Shown here: positions 34,320 through 42,766 of the stretch, piece after piece
Layout of the letters: every line of letters starts with the position of its first letter
Numbering within the stretch: the first letter of the stretch is position 1
Source of the DNA: Bacillus sp. SJS
Lineage (GTDB): Bacteria > Bacillota > Bacilli > Bacillales > Bacillaceae
Direction of reading: 5' to 3'
DNA: 64,000 bases
Assembly: GCF_000732485.2 (NCBI RefSeq)
Contig: NZ_JAQV02000007.1
Span: 165,884-229,883 of the forward strand
Position numbers and translations under genes: made by a program
The notes under the pieces: generated by a model
What the model saw: the letters and a program-made list of their open reading frames with translations, nothing else
Told to the model about the DNA's origin: nothing
Databases searched by the model: none

Positions 34320-34718
34320 TCACTTCTTCATTTTATTTTTAAGAAGATCAAGTGCGTCTTTCACAAATTGAGGAACCGGCAAGCCGCTGCTTGAAACGTG
34401 TGTAATAATATAAAGCATTTCGTAAAAAATATAAAAGATAATTGTAAAATCTTTTATGGAGAATCCCATCGGAATAACCTTGTCCAGTAAATTAGCAACA
34501 GCAACCATAATCAGAATCAGTGCTTTTTTGGAAATCTCAATGGAAATATCCCGTAATGACAATCCGCCATTTATCGACTTCGAAATCGCAAAACTAATAA
34601 ATTCAATAACCATTAGAGCAAAAAGAACATACATCATCTGCTCTAATTCTCCAAGTAAAAATGTCAGAACCGTCATGGTGAAAGAATATAACGTCATGAC
34701 ATCTGCATCCTTGCTCAC
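34320..34718 (-). CDS. ytkC: phage holin-family membrane protein (YtkC)
   Basis: A 132-residue membrane protein with three to four spans (TLYSFTMTVLTFLLGE, MYVLFALMVIEFISF, ALILIMVAVANLLDKV, IIFYIFYEMLYIITHV) and the block GLSLRDISIEISKKALILI typical of the toxin-secretion/phage-lysis holin family. A GTG at 34718 has AGGAGG six bases upstream and is taken as start; the longer frame has no site. There is no endolysin gene beside it and no phage genes, so it is a chromosomal holin-like gene, as at this locus in B. subtilis (ytkC). It may act in autolysis or secretion. Confidence 0.75.
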   Translation of the reverse strand: MSKDADVMTLYSFTMTVLTFLLGELEQMMYVLFALMVIEFISFAISKSINGGLSLRDISIEISKKALILIMVAVANLLDKVIPMGFSIKDFTIIFYIFYEMLYIITHVSSSGLPVPQFVKDALDLLKNKMKK

Positions 34719-34835
34719 TTCATCCCTCCTTTCACTAGAGGTATAGTTTATGCTATTCATTACGGCCAGAGGGGTATGGACAAACATAAGAGTTAATGAA
34801 AAAGGGCTTATTTCTCAATAAAAAGGAGGCTTACC

Positions 34836-35039
34836 TTGGACTGGAAAGAACATTTTACAAAAGACATCGCCATGAACTTTCGAACCGATACAGAAGACTT
34901 GGAAGCTGCAATTGAAAGTTATGTAAACGGACTTTCAGAAGCAGAGGTTTTTCAGCTCACTAAAAACATGGATGCTGAGGACCTTAGAGATATCCTGGCT
35001 CAATCTATCCTGGATAAAGTAGAAAAAGAGACAGAATAA
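34836..35039 (+). CDS. small acidic protein, 67 aa
   Basis: A 67-residue acidic helical protein from a TTG at 34836 behind AAAGGAGG (MDWKEHFTKDIAMNFRTD; ends DKVEKETE). Contains two predicted helices, ESYVNGLSEAEVFQLTKNM and EDLRDILAQSILDKVEK. No membrane part or known motif. It stands alone on the plus strand between two minus genes, and the strong ribosome binding site argues that it is real. Function unknown. Confidence 0.65.
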   Translation: MDWKEHFTKDIAMNFRTDTEDLEAAIESYVNGLSEAEVFQLTKNMDAEDLRDILAQSILDKVEKETE

Positions 35040-35071
35040 CAAAAAAAAGCACATCCCTCTTTCGGATGTAC
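35040..35071 (-). terminator. terminator downstream of the marR gene
   Basis: On minus AAGTACATCC pairs with GGATGTGCTT around GAAAGAG, followed by eight T. Confidence 0.65.
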
Positions 35072-35152
35072 TTCATAATGAACGATATAGGGCTGTCTGG
35101 ATGATGCCTGCAGAATTTAGCATTCCACCATCATCCTGCCTTTAAAAAGTGC

Positions 35153-35596
35153 CTATTTCACGAAAGTATTCTGCTCAAGCTTATCAACTAAACAGAAAAA
35201 ATCCGCAAGCTCCTTCTCATCAAAACAAGAAAAAAGTTCAGACGCCAGTTGATTGTGCGTGCCTTTAGCTTTCATCAAAAGCCGTTCTCCCTCAGCCGTA
35301 AGGGTTATGCGGATTTGTCTTCGATCGGATTCCAGATGGATTCTGTTCAGCCAGCCTCTTTTATGGAGCTGATTCGTTCCCATTGTGACAGCACTTGGCT
35401 TCACTTTTAATTTTTCTGCAAGCTGAGTTGTTCCCATTTCTCCATCTTTTCCAAGCAGCCATAAGATTTGCAGCTGGAATGGAGTAATCCCAAGCGGCTC
35501 GAGATTCTCCTTTACCAGCAATGAAACCTTTCTTTTAAATAAAATGGTCTTCTCCTGAACCCGCTCCAGCCATTCCATTTCCTTCGGATTGAACAT
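35153..35596 (-). CDS. MarR-family transcriptional regulator
   Basis: A 147-residue winged-helix regulator: dimer helices at both ends, DNA-binding helix GTTQLAEKLKVKPSAVTMGTNQL (GTTQLAEKLK, then PSAVTMG) and wing RIHLESDRRQIRITLT with the SDRRQ turn diagnostic of MarR proteins. AGAGGTGG precedes the ATG. Lies 36 bp downstream of a small membrane protein gene on the same strand. Its target is unknown. The efflux cluster starting at 38852 has a separate divergent MarR gene, so this one may regulate another set. Confidence 0.85.
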   Translation of the reverse strand: MFNPKEMEWLERVQEKTILFKRKVSLLVKENLEPLGITPFQLQILWLLGKDGEMGTTQLAEKLKVKPSAVTMGTNQLHKRGWLNRIHLESDRRQIRITLTAEGERLLMKAKGTHNQLASELFSCFDEKELADFFCLVDKLEQNTFVK

Positions 35597-35631
35597 GGCC
35601 CCACCTCTTTCCTAAAGGGCAGCCGCAGAAT

Positions 35632-35979
35632 TTACTGCTGCTTCCCTTTATTCAATGTTTGCAAGGCTTTTCGATACGCATCATCATCCATTTTAGAATC
35701 GTGCGCTGCTTCCTCGCCCTCTATATTCTTAAATTGGGATAACGCTTTACGGTATGCATGATCATTCATATTGTTAGATTCCGAAGGAGCAGGTTCCGGT
35801 GAAGCAGCAGGTGCAGGATTTGTTTCTTTTTCATTCTGCTCTGCAGGCTGGCTGCCGTCCTGCTGCCTGCTGTTTGGCAGCTCGTTCCTGCCTTTCGACC
35901 TGGACATTGCCTTCGTATTCGCAATTATAATGACGGCAAGCAATATGACCGCAACTACTATTAATAAACCGCCTAACAT
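35632..35979 (-). CDS. membrane-anchored protein with two DxAYRKAL repeats, 115 aa
   Basis: A 115-residue protein: one N-terminal span (about residues 1-22), a Gln/Pro/Ala/Glu-rich low-complexity linker (about 30-75), and two copies of a short motif, MNDHAYRKALSQFKN and MDDDAYRKALQTLNK, about 30 residues apart. The repeated D-x-AYRKAL unit with a helix suggests a small binding module. AGGTGA is spaced for the ATG at 35979. With an N-terminal anchor, the repeats may lie on either face. I do not know the family. Directly upstream on the same strand is the flavodoxin gene. Confidence 0.7.
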   Translation of the reverse strand: MLGGLLIVVAVILLAVIIIANTKAMSRSKGRNELPNSRQQDGSQPAEQNEKETNPAPAASPEPAPSESNNMNDHAYRKALSQFKNIEGEEAAHDSKMDDDAYRKALQTLNKGKQQ

Positions 35980-35995
35980 CTGCACTCACCTACTG

Positions 35996-36520
35996 TTATT
36001 TTGACATGCGTTTCGTAACTTCTGCTACTCGTTCACCTAAAGCCATCCCTAACGCACGATCGCTTGCAGAAATGACTTCAGTGCTTTCTACAGGACACGT
36101 AATACCGGCTCCATAATAGGAACCGTAGAGAGCATTCTCAGGAGTGTTTCCCGGAAGTCCTGCAATAATCATCCCCTGATGAAGCATAGGAGTAATCAGG
36201 TTTAACAATGTGGCTTCAAGACCGCCATGGGTCGTTGCCGTTGTGCAAAAAACGGCTCCCACTTTATTGATCAGCTTTCCTTCTGCCCAAAGATAGCCCA
36301 GTTTATCAATCCAAGTCTTTAATCCGGCACTGATGGTACCGAAGTGACCCGGACATCCCCATATGATGGCATCCATCTCAGGAAGGTCATATACATCTGC
36401 GTCCTTGACGCTTTTTAGATAAACAGTGGCTTCTCTGGATTTTTCAGCACCTGCTGCAATTGCTTGGGCAAGAGCTTCCGTATGTCCGCCTTCACTGTCG
36501 TATACGATACAGATTTTCAT
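35996..36520 (-). CDS. flavodoxin-fold NAD(P)H:quinone oxidoreductase (WrbA-like)
   Basis: A 174-residue flavodoxin-like protein. FMN-binding features are the phosphate loop [17 protein letters not shown] (about residues 5-21), [15 protein letters not shown] (about 52-66) and [14 protein letters not shown] (about 92-105), matching WrbA/NAD(P)H-quinone reductases. GGGGGA lies before the ATG. It follows the EmrB-type pump by 27 bp on the same strand, so the operon couples export with two-electron reduction of quinones or similar electrophiles, a common pairing under MarR control in Bacillus. No signal peptide. Confidence 0.8.
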   Translation of the reverse strand: MKICIVYDSEGGHTEALAQAIAAGAEKSREATVYLKSVKDADVYDLPEMDAIIWGCPGHFGTISAGLKTWIDKLGYLWAEGKLINKVGAVFCTTATTHGGLEATLLNLITPMLHQGMIIAGLPGNTPENALYGSYYGAGITCPVESTEVISASDRALGMALGERVAEVTKRMSK

Positions 36521-36547
36521 TATAATTCCCCCAACTCTTCCGGCTGT

Positions 36548-38170
36548 TTATGAATGTACGTTTTTAGGTGCAGGGAGCATCCTTATTTCTTCTTGACGCT
36601 TAGAAACAGAAGGTTTTTCCGAAACCTTTTTGTCTTTCCTCACATCTCTCATAAAGAATGCAAGCACAAGTCCAATTAGTGAAATACCTGCTGCCCAGAA
36701 AAATGCGTCATTAATTCCGTGAATCGTCGAATCCTTGACCACTTTGGCATATAAGAGCTGAACAGCTTGCTGCTGCGCCTCTTCAGGTGACAGGCTCATC
36801 ATCTGAGCAATTTTTTGTGTAAATTCACTGAACGCTTGGGCAAAGAATGGATCAGAAGTATTCATCTGACTACCCTGCGCTTCCAAATGGTAATCCGTTC
36901 TGTTTGAATAAATGGTTGTAAGGAAACTGATTCCAATGGAACCTGCCACCTGTCTAAATGTATTGGCCATTGTTGAACCATGGCTGCTAAGTCTGTCAGG
37001 AAGCTGATTTAACCCGGCGGTCATGATCGGCATCATAAGGAAAGACATTCCGAATGTGCGAATCATATACAAGACCAGGATATGATTATAGGTCGTATCC
37101 ATTGTGAGCTGAGTAAATTCATATGTCGTAACAGTTGTAATCACCATTCCAATAATTCCGAGTGGTCTTGGCCCGAATTTATCGAATAGAATACCTGAAA
37201 CAGGTGACATGATCAGCATGACAATTGCACCCGGAAGTAAAAGCAGTCCTGAATCCAGCGGTGAATAGCCCCGAATGTTCTGCAAATAAATGGGAAGCAG
37301 GAACATCCCTGAAAACAGGCATATTGTAATCGCAATGTTGATAATACTCGATAAGGTAAAGATTGAATATTTAAACACTCTTACATCTAAAAGAGGGTCT
37401 TCAGATTTAAGCTGTTTAATTGTAAAAACAACTAGAAGAATGATTCCAACACCCATTGATGATAAAACAACAGGGTCTGTCCATCCATCATTTCCCGCTT
37501 CACTAAATCCGTACAGCAATAAACCCATACCCGCTAAAGAAGTGAAAATCGATAAAATATCCGCTTTTATATTCTCTGGAGGTGTGATGTCTTTTAATCT
37601 AAAGAAAGCAATGATTAATACGATGGCTCCAAGTGGAACCATTCCGGTAAAGAGCAAATGCCAATCATAATTTTGAACCACAAAACCTGATAGCGTCGGC
37701 CCGATAGCCGGGGCAAACATCATCGCGAGTCCAAAAATCCCCATCCCTTTCCCGCGCATTTCCGGAGGGAAAATAAACACAATAATCGTCATCACGAGCG
37801 GAGCCAATACTCCCCCGCCTATTGCCTGGATCAGCCTCCCCGTCATCATCACCGGGAAACTTCCAGCCAATCCGCAAATCAAGGATCCTAATGTAAAGCA
37901 AAACATAGCGAATAAGAACAATCGTCTTACTGCAAAACGCTTAATGAGATAAGCGGATAATGGAATCAGCGCTCCATTTACAAGCATATATCCAGTAAGA
38001 AGCCACTGAGCTGTATTGGCCGTTACACCAAACTCTGTTATGAGATGGGGTATGGCTACATTCAGCAGCGTTTGATTCAAAATGGCAAGGAACAAACCGA
38101 GCATTAATACAATCAGCAGCGGCATATGCTGCCTGACGCCGCTCTCTGATTTAGCTGCATTTTGTGTCAT
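36548..38170 (-). CDS. DHA2-family multidrug efflux MFS transporter (EmrB/LmrB-like)
   Basis: A 540-residue, 14-span drug:proton antiporter. Motif A-like GALIPLSAYLIKRFAVRR, motif C FAPAIGPTLSGFVVQNYDW (motif GPTLSG) and LNQTLLNVAIPHL in span 1 are typical of DHA2 proteins. A long C-terminal soluble tail is basic and Pro-rich. The GTG at 38173 and the ATG next to it share an AAAGGAGG site; the ATG is used here. The gene lies 43 bp after an EmrA-like fusion protein, giving an EmrAB-type pair; in a Gram-positive the short adaptor reaches into the wall rather than to an outer membrane. Confidence 0.87.
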   Translation of the reverse strand: MTQNAAKSESGVRQHMPLLIVLMLGLFLAILNQTLLNVAIPHLITEFGVTANTAQWLLTGYMLVNGALIPLSAYLIKRFAVRRLFLFAMFCFTLGSLICGLAGSFPVMMTGRLIQAIGGGVLAPLVMTIIVFIFPPEMRGKGMGIFGLAMMFAPAIGPTLSGFVVQNYDWHLLFTGMVPLGAIVLIIAFFRLKDITPPENIKADILSIFTSLAGMGLLLYGFSEAGNDGWTDPVVLSSMGVGIILLVVFTIKQLKSEDPLLDVRVFKYSIFTLSSIINIAITICLFSGMFLLPIYLQNIRGYSPLDSGLLLLPGAIVMLIMSPVSGILFDKFGPRPLGIIGMVITTVTTYEFTQLTMDTTYNHILVLYMIRTFGMSFLMMPIMTAGLNQLPDRLSSHGSTMANTFRQVAGSIGISFLTTIYSNRTDYHLEAQGSQMNTSDPFFAQAFSEFTQKIAQMMSLSPEEAQQQAVQLLYAKVVKDSTIHGINDAFFWAAGISLIGLVLAFFMRDVRKDKKVSEKPSVSKRQEEIRMLPAPKNVHS

Positions 38171-38213
38171 CACTCATTTCCTCCTTTCCTTAAAGCTTTC
38201 AGAAACATCTGAC

Positions 38214-38852
38214 TTAGTTTTTAGAAATTTTCACTTCAGCGTTCATTCCTGGAAGCACTTGTTCAGAATAATTCGTAATAGAGATTTTTACAGGTACGGT
38301 TTGAGTTACTTTTGTATAATTTCCGTCATCATTGGATTTTGGCATTAAAGAGAAAATGGAGTTGGTTGCATACCCGATTTTTTCAACCTTGCCTTCAATG
38401 ACTGTCCCACCGTCACCATCAACCGTTACATCTACATCGTCCCCAACCTCGATATCCTGCAGCTTATCTTCTTTTAGGTTAGCTGTGATATACAGTTCAC
38501 TGAGGTTTACTTCACTTGCAATGGTTTGGCCAGGCTGTGCCATTTGATCATTATCCATTTGTTTTTTAATAATGGTTCCGTCTGCAGGAGCCGTTATTGA
38601 CTGAGTGCTATTTGCAGCACCGATTTTTGCAATTTCGGCACCCTTTTTGATTTCGTCGCCTTCTTCAACATTCATACCGGATACTTTTCCGGCTGCAGGG
38701 GCCTTAATTGTATGAAGGTCACCCGCCACCTTTGCGTTATCAGTCGTTACATAATTGGTCTGCTGGAAGTAGTAATAAACGCCTCCTGCGACTAGTGCAA
38801 GAATCACAACAATCCCTACAAAATTAATCAAAATCAGCCGTCCTCTGGACAT
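38214..38852 (-). CDS. EmrA/HlyD-family membrane fusion protein
   Basis: A 212-residue adaptor with one N-terminal span (about 7-29), then a lipoyl-like half motif around IKAPAAGKVSGMNVEEGDEIKKG (parts: APAAGKVSG, VEEGDEIKKG), ITAPADGTI for the second half and a C-terminal beta-barrel ending VLPGMNAEVKI. The coiled-coil hairpin found in Gram-negative EmrA is absent, so it is of the short Bacillus type. First gene of the operon with the DHA2 pump and flavodoxin. It diverges from a MarR gene across a 349-bp region with an 8-bp inverted repeat. Confidence 0.85.
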   Translation of the reverse strand: MSRGRLILINFVGIVVILALVAGGVYYYFQQTNYVTTDNAKVAGDLHTIKAPAAGKVSGMNVEEGDEIKKGAEIAKIGAANSTQSITAPADGTIIKKQMDNDQMAQPGQTIASEVNLSELYITANLKEDKLQDIEVGDDVDVTVDGDGGTVIEGKVEKIGYATNSIFSLMPKSNDDGNYTKVTQTVPVKISITNYSEQVLPGMNAEVKISKN

Positions 38853-39201
38853 AAAAAATTCCTCCTTGTTTCGTATTCGATCTCACCATTATAAAAATAC
38901 TTCATGATAAAGTTACTTTTTAATAAAGGTATTTACGATTCGTAACTTTAACATATTTTTTCGTATTTTTACAGTAAAAACATTTGCCTTACTTTACATT
39001 GGATAAAAGTTGAACTAAATTTATAGAAGAAAAGGGAAAGAAATAGAAGACATTTGCCTTGAACAGCCCCGGAAAAAAAATATAAGTACTTATCCTTTGA
39101 TGGATGGGTGACGGGCAAGGCTCAGGAGCTCGAACGAAGTTATCTTCGGTCAGGCTATATACTGTGAAAGCTTACTTCATTATTTTAAAAGGGGAACCTT
39201 C
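38853..39201. promoter_or_regulatory. divergent regulatory region between efflux operon and marR
   Basis: Contains perfect inverted arms AAAGTTAC (38909-38916) and GTAACTTT (38942-38949), a TATAAT box for the efflux operon on minus (38888-38893) whose -35 would fall on the AAAGTTAC arm, and an 11-bp direct repeat ACATTTGCCTT at 38980 and 39050. Likely MarR operators; no gene seen here. Confidence 0.5.
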
Positions 39202-39663
39202 ATGAAAAACAATTTAAGCAGTCAGCTGGAAAGGCTGGATGAGATAAAAGATACCTTATTTATGCATAAGCGCCAGCTGATCGAGATGAAAATTAAAGAA
39301 ATGCCGTATAATCTGACCCCCACTAAGTACCACATCCTTAAATTCGTCTTCAAACAAAAAAAATGCAAAGTAGCAGAAATTTCCCAGAAATTACTTTTAA
39401 CATCGGGGGCTACCACCACCCTTTTAAACCAGCTGGAGGACGATTTACTCCTTAAAAGGGCAAGAGATAGCCAAGACCGGAGAATTGTCTGGATTGTCCT
39501 CACAGACCAGGGAGATCAGTTTGTAGCAAGTATGATTGAGCAGCGGAATCTCTTCTGGACGGAAATGCTTTCCGTCCTGAATAGGGAGGAAAGGGAAGAG
39601 TATTTTAGGATTTTGAATAAAATCGAAGCCGGTATTCTTCAAAAAGACGCCGCCGAAAAGTAA
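39202..39663 (+). CDS. MarR-family transcriptional regulator of the efflux operon
   Basis: A 153-residue winged-helix protein with recognition segment VAEISQKLLLTSGATTTLLNQL (parts: VAEISQKLLL, GATTTLLNQL) and wing RARDSQDRRIVWIVLT, where DSQDRR is the conserved MarR wing turn. AAAAGGGG lies before the ATG. It diverges from the EmrA-like gene, so it probably represses the efflux-flavodoxin operon and itself until a drug or electrophile binds. No cysteine is placed as in redox-sensing OhrR or MhqR members. Confidence 0.85.
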   Translation: MKNNLSSQLERLDEIKDTLFMHKRQLIEMKIKEMPYNLTPTKYHILKFVFKQKKCKVAEISQKLLLTSGATTTLLNQLEDDLLLKRARDSQDRRIVWIVLTDQGDQFVASMIEQRNLFWTEMLSVLNREEREEYFRILNKIEAGILQKDAAEK

Positions 39664-39670
39664 GACCATT

Positions 39671-39702
39671 AAAAAACGGAACCCCTTAGGGTTCCGTTTT
39701 TT
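39671..39702. terminator. bidirectional terminator
   Basis: CGGAACCC and GGGTTCCG arms around CTTA, flanked by six A and six T; separates convergent marR and dps. Confidence 0.85.
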
Positions 39703-39705
39703 CGT

Positions 39706-40146
39706 TCATTTTCCGAGATACGCTTTCAGCATCCAGTTGTGCTTTTCAAGACTTTGGTGAATAGCAAGAAGCATATCCCCTGTTGTTTCGTCTCCTACCT
39801 CAGCGGCAAGCTCCATCCCTTCTTTCAGTTCTTCAGCAACCTGCAAAAAGTCCTTATGCAGCTGTTGTACCATCTGCTCAGCTGTTTCGCCGCCTTCTGC
39901 TTCTTGGATACTCGAGAGCACGAGGCACTCTTTCATGGTAGCAGCAGGTTTTCCTTGAAGGGCAAGCAGCCGCTCTGCCAGCTCGTCAATATTTGTACCC
40001 GCTTCATTGTAAAACTCTTCGAATTTAGCATGAAGTGTAAAGAAATCTTTTCCTGTTACATACCAGTGGTAATTATGCAGTTTTACATAAAGGACGGTCC
40101 AATTGGCAACCTGCTTATTGACCGTGTCCAGCAATTTTTGAGACAT
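39706..40146 (-). CDS. dps: Dps/ferritin-like DNA starvation protein
   Basis: A 146-residue four-helix protein. The intersubunit ferroxidase ligands are in [24 protein letters not shown] (parts: [18 protein letters not shown]) and [16 protein letters not shown], the Dps signature. It stores iron as ferrihydrite, consumes peroxide and shields DNA. AGGAGG precedes the ATG. The position near ytkA and luxS fits B. subtilis dps (ytkB). No clear PerR or sigma-B site was recognised upstream. Confidence 0.92.
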   Translation of the reverse strand: MSQKLLDTVNKQVANWTVLYVKLHNYHWYVTGKDFFTLHAKFEEFYNEAGTNIDELAERLLALQGKPAATMKECLVLSSIQEAEGGETAEQMVQQLHKDFLQVAEELKEGMELAAEVGDETTGDMLLAIHQSLEKHNWMLKAYLGK

Positions 40147-40287
40147 TATGCATTCCTCCTTCGATGATAAATATGCTAAGAATCTCCCTCTTTATCATGT
40201 CTCGAAAGGCATCCCAATATCCTTTCTGCATGGTACTATAAAGGAAAGCGTTCTCAATATGGATTGTTCAGTAAGGAGGAAACAATC

Positions 40288-40446
40288 ATGTACTTATGGA
40301 TTCTTGGAATTTGCATCATTATTGTTTTCGTTGTATTAGCCTTAAGTGTAGTTACAACCAATAAAGCATACAAATATGAACACACTATTGACCCCATGGA
40401 GGAGGAAATTAGTCCTCCAGTCAATAAAAAGGACTCTGCTGAATAG
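40288..40446 (+). CDS. ytzI: small membrane protein YtzI
   Basis: A 52-residue protein with a single N-terminal span (WILGICIIIVFVVLAL, about residues 4-20), followed by TTNKAYKYEHTIDP, the recognisable YtzI block, and an acidic tail. The ATG at 40288 has AAGGAGG upstream; the longer frame from 40264 is not supported. Function unknown. Next to dps as in B. subtilis. Confidence 0.75.
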   Translation: MYLWILGICIIIVFVVLALSVVTTNKAYKYEHTIDPMEEEISPPVNKKDSAE

Positions 40447-40458
40447 TAGAGTTTTTTT
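40428..40458 (+). terminator. ytzI terminator
   Basis: ACTCT and AGAGT arms followed by seven T, overlapping the ytzI stop. Confidence 0.6.
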
Positions 40459-40544
40459 ATTTCGAATGGGTTCAGTATGTTTTAATCTTCGAAGTTCGGG
40501 GAATCTAATACATACAACCACATGTTCGAAAAGGAGAATGAACG

Positions 40545-40688
40545 ATGCTTTGGACGATTATTTGGATTTTGCTGATCGTTTGGCTAGTCGGCTTAGTTTT
40601 CAAAATAGCCGGAGCTGCAATTAATCTGATTTTAATCATTGTACTGGCTTTGATTGTAGTCAAATTTGTTAAACGGAAAAGGCTGTAG
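40545..40688 (+). CDS. small two-span membrane protein (lmo0937 family-like), 47 aa
   Basis: A 47-residue, almost wholly hydrophobic protein: MLWTIIWILLIVWLVGLVFK, a short turn IAGAA, a second span (INLILIIVLALIVVKF) and a basic end KRKRL. The Trp-rich start and two-helix hairpin match the very short lmo0937/DUF5670-type proteins of Firmicutes, often induced in stress. AAGGAGA lies nine bases before the ATG. Too short for many gene finders. Function unknown. Confidence 0.75.
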   Translation: MLWTIIWILLIVWLVGLVFKIAGAAINLILIIVLALIVVKFVKRKRL

Positions 40689-40798
40689 ATGCCATTTAAA
40701 ATACGCGCACTTATTCAACTGGCGCAGCTTCGGGGCTGCAAGGGTGTTTGAGAGGAAGGGCTTACGCTGTGTAGGTGCTGCAAAAATACTTATGAACA

Positions 40799-40818
40799 GA
40801 ACCGAATGGATTCGGTTC
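40799..40818 (+). terminator. hairpin, possible terminator
   Basis: GAACCGAAT and ATTCGGTTC arms with a two-base loop and a T-rich tail, about 110 bp after the small membrane protein gene. Confidence 0.5.
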
Positions 40819-40850
40819 TTTATTTATGTTCATTACAAATGCAGAGAAGA

Positions 40851-40877
40851 AGGCCCTCCTGATTGCAGGAGGGCCTT
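40851..40877 (-). terminator. ppaC terminator
   Basis: AGGCCCTCCT pairs with AGGAGGGCCT around GATTGC. It lies 8 bp downstream of the ppaC stop on minus; the T-run is short. Confidence 0.6.
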
Positions 40878-40884
40878 TCATTTA

Positions 40885-41823
40885 TCAGCTGTTTGTTGAG
40901 CTGAATGTTTCAGTTAATATTGGAACGATTTGCTTTTTGCGGGAGACAACGCCTTTTAGCAGCGCTCTGCTATCCTCGATCTTCACATTGTATGCTCGTT
41001 CTACTGCTTCAACTTCTCTTCCAGAAGCAAGAGCAATGGAATCACTTTCAAGAATATCTGTTACGACAAAAAGAAACAGATCCAAGCCCTTTTCAGCAAC
41101 CACATGTGCAATTGCCGCTTCAATTTCGCTTTGACGAACCAGGATATCATTAGGATCCACTGCATTTACTTGAGCAATTTCAACCCGGCGTGTTCCCATT
41201 TGGAATTCCTTTGCATCCAAAGAAATGAGTTCTTCCACCGTTTTGCTGCTTAAATCAGCTCCGGCTTTCAGCATTTCCAATCCGTAGCTTTCGAGGTTCA
41301 CCCCGGCAATTTCAGCTAGTTCTTTTGCTGCTGCAATATCCTGCTCCGTGCACGTAGGTGATTTGAAAAGCAAAGAGTCAGAAATGATGGCTGAAAGCAT
41401 GAGACCCGCCGTATCCTTTTCAATCTCTACGCCGTTCTCTTTATACATTTTATTTAAAATAGTCGTGGTGCAGCCCACTGGCTCAGCACGGTAATACAAT
41501 GGATCGCTTGTCTCAAAATTTGCAATACGGTGATGATCAATCACCTCAAGAACGCTTACTTCTGTAATATCATCCGCACTTTGCTGACGCTCATTGTGAT
41601 CAACGAGAATGACATGGTTAACCTCTGCCGCTACTTTTTCTACTAAACGCGGTGCCTGTTTATTAAACGTATCTAGCGCATATTGTGTTTCACCATTAAT
41701 TGAACCTAAGCGAACAGGCTCCGCGTTCATACCAAGCTTATTCTTAAGCTCTGCATAAGCAATGCTTGAACAAATTGTATCTGTATCTGGATTTTTATGA
41801 CCGAAAACCAATACTTTTTCCAT
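40885..41823 (-). CDS. ppaC: manganese-dependent inorganic pyrophosphatase
   Basis: A 312-residue DHH-family (family II) pyrophosphatase. The metal ligands lie in [19 protein letters not shown] (parts: [13 protein letters not shown]), VDHNE and the DHH motif [10 protein letters not shown]. The C-terminal DHHA2 domain has [13 protein letters not shown] TRRVEIAQV and SRKKQIVP. It hydrolyses pyrophosphate to drive biosynthesis and is activated by Mn2+. Its orthologue is elsewhere in B. subtilis (yybQ/ppaC), so it is locally out of synteny. Start ATG at 41823 with AGGATACG upstream is a weak site but matches the family start [13 protein letters not shown]. Confidence 0.95.
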   Translation of the reverse strand: MEKVLVFGHKNPDTDTICSSIAYAELKNKLGMNAEPVRLGSINGETQYALDTFNKQAPRLVEKVAAEVNHVILVDHNERQQSADDITEVSVLEVIDHHRIANFETSDPLYYRAEPVGCTTTILNKMYKENGVEIEKDTAGLMLSAIISDSLLFKSPTCTEQDIAAAKELAEIAGVNLESYGLEMLKAGADLSSKTVEELISLDAKEFQMGTRRVEIAQVNAVDPNDILVRQSEIEAAIAHVVAEKGLDLFLFVVTDILESDSIALASGREVEAVERAYNVKIEDSRALLKGVVSRKKQIVPILTETFSSTNS

Positions 41824-41984
41824 CGTATCCTGCTCCTTGCTGTAGATAGAGTTTTTTGCAGCGTCCGCATTGAACCCTGCTTCCGTTCTCTATTCTATCA
41901 CATCTTTCTTATTTTTTCGGCAGGGGATTTTCTGCATTGGACGAGTCAATTAGTACCTCAAAGCAGCTCAAGTACCGTTATGGT

Positions 41985-42320
41985 TTAAAGAATACAAAGA
42001 AACTGAAGTCGGTTGGAAGGCTGGCTATCCGAGTAATCCAGCCACTTGTATTTTTCAAGTCTTTTATCCAAACCAGCCGTTATTTCATCCTCAATGTCAT
42101 GCATCAACTTCAATAGGCCATCAATGGTCATTTGGAATTGGTCTGCAGCCTGCTGATGGGGTGAACAAACTGTCAGCATCTTTAAAAACTGTTCCTTCGT
42201 CTCACTTTGCTTTGCCAGTTCGTCTTCAGCTCTTACTACGTAGCGATACACTTCTCTTTTTTCTGCAGGCAATCCGGCTACAATATCGCGAACCATCATT
42301 TCCATCAGGTGATCATTCAT
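41985..42320 (-). CDS. hypothetical helical protein, 111 aa
   Basis: A 111-residue protein starting MNDHLMEMMVRDIVAGLP behind AAAGGAG (ATG at 42320; an earlier in-frame ATG overlaps the site). It is largely helical with two long helices (about 20-48 and 58-92) and a hydrophobic C-terminus NRLQFLCIL. One cysteine pair candidate (TVCSPH and FLCIL). No known motif. It lies 30 bp after rpsN2 on the same strand and may be in that Zur-controlled transcript. Confidence 0.65.
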   Translation of the reverse strand: MNDHLMEMMVRDIVAGLPAEKREVYRYVVRAEDELAKQSETKEQFLKMLTVCSPHQQAADQFQMTIDGLLKLMHDIEDEITAGLDKRLEKYKWLDYSDSQPSNRLQFLCIL

Positions 42321-42350
42321 GTTCATACTCCTTTTCACATGCTGACAAAT

Positions 42351-42620
42351 TTACCAGCTGGCTTTTTTCACACCTGGCAGCTGTCCTTTATGTGCAAGCT
42401 CGCGAAATGCGATCCTGGACATATTGAATTTACGAAGGTATCCTCTGGGCCTGCCTGTCAGCTCACAGCGATTATGAAGTCTCGTTGGAGAAGAATCTCT
42501 GGGAAGCTTTCTCAGGCCCTCGAAGTCTCCCTTCTCTTTCAGTTCCTGTCTTAACGCAGCATATTTTTTAACAGTGGCTTCCCTCTGCTTTTCTTTTGCA
42601 ATCATTGATTTTTTTGCCAT
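42351..42620 (-). CDS. rpsN2: zinc-independent ribosomal protein S14 (alternative S14)
   Basis: An 89-residue S14 of the C-minus type. The zinc ribbon CxxC pairs of the short primary S14 are absent; instead the longer N-terminus [17 protein letters not shown] is present, with the S14 core [27 protein letters not shown] and SRIAFRELA. Such copies replace the zinc form when zinc is scarce. A near-consensus Zur box lies 59 bp upstream (42679-42699). In B. subtilis the equivalent (yhzA) is Zur-repressed. Confidence 0.92.
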   Translation of the reverse strand: MAKKSMIAKEKQREATVKKYAALRQELKEKGDFEGLRKLPRDSSPTRLHNRCELTGRPRGYLRKFNMSRIAFRELAHKGQLPGVKKASW

Positions 42621-42678
42621 TTTCCTTCTTCCTTTCTTTAATCAGTTTTCACTGGCTATTATATGACTGTTATACCTT

Positions 42679-42699
42679 AAATCGAAATCATTACGTTTT
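42679..42699. promoter_or_regulatory. Zur box upstream of rpsN2
   Basis: The 21-bp site begins AAATCGAAAT and ends ATTACGTTTT, two mismatches from the Bacillus Zur consensus (AAATCGTAAT-N-ATTACGATTT). Confidence 0.8.
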
Positions 42700-42742
42700 A
42701 ATTATTAAATCTTATCCCTCCCACTTAAATCAAGCAGTAATT

Positions 42743-42766
42743 AAAAAAACCCCGCTTGGCGGAGTT
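42743..42766 (-). terminator. ytkA terminator
   Basis: On minus CTCCGC pairs with GCGGGG around CAA, followed by seven T. Confidence 0.65.

Noticed and set aside
33921..34718. Prophage remnant around the holin-like gene
   Set aside because: No endolysin, structural, integrase or attachment sequences nearby, and the locus matches the chromosomal ytkC position.
40243..40256. cre-like word near ytzI and dps
   Set aside because: Two mismatches in key positions of the CcpA consensus and no clear promoter context; too weak to call.
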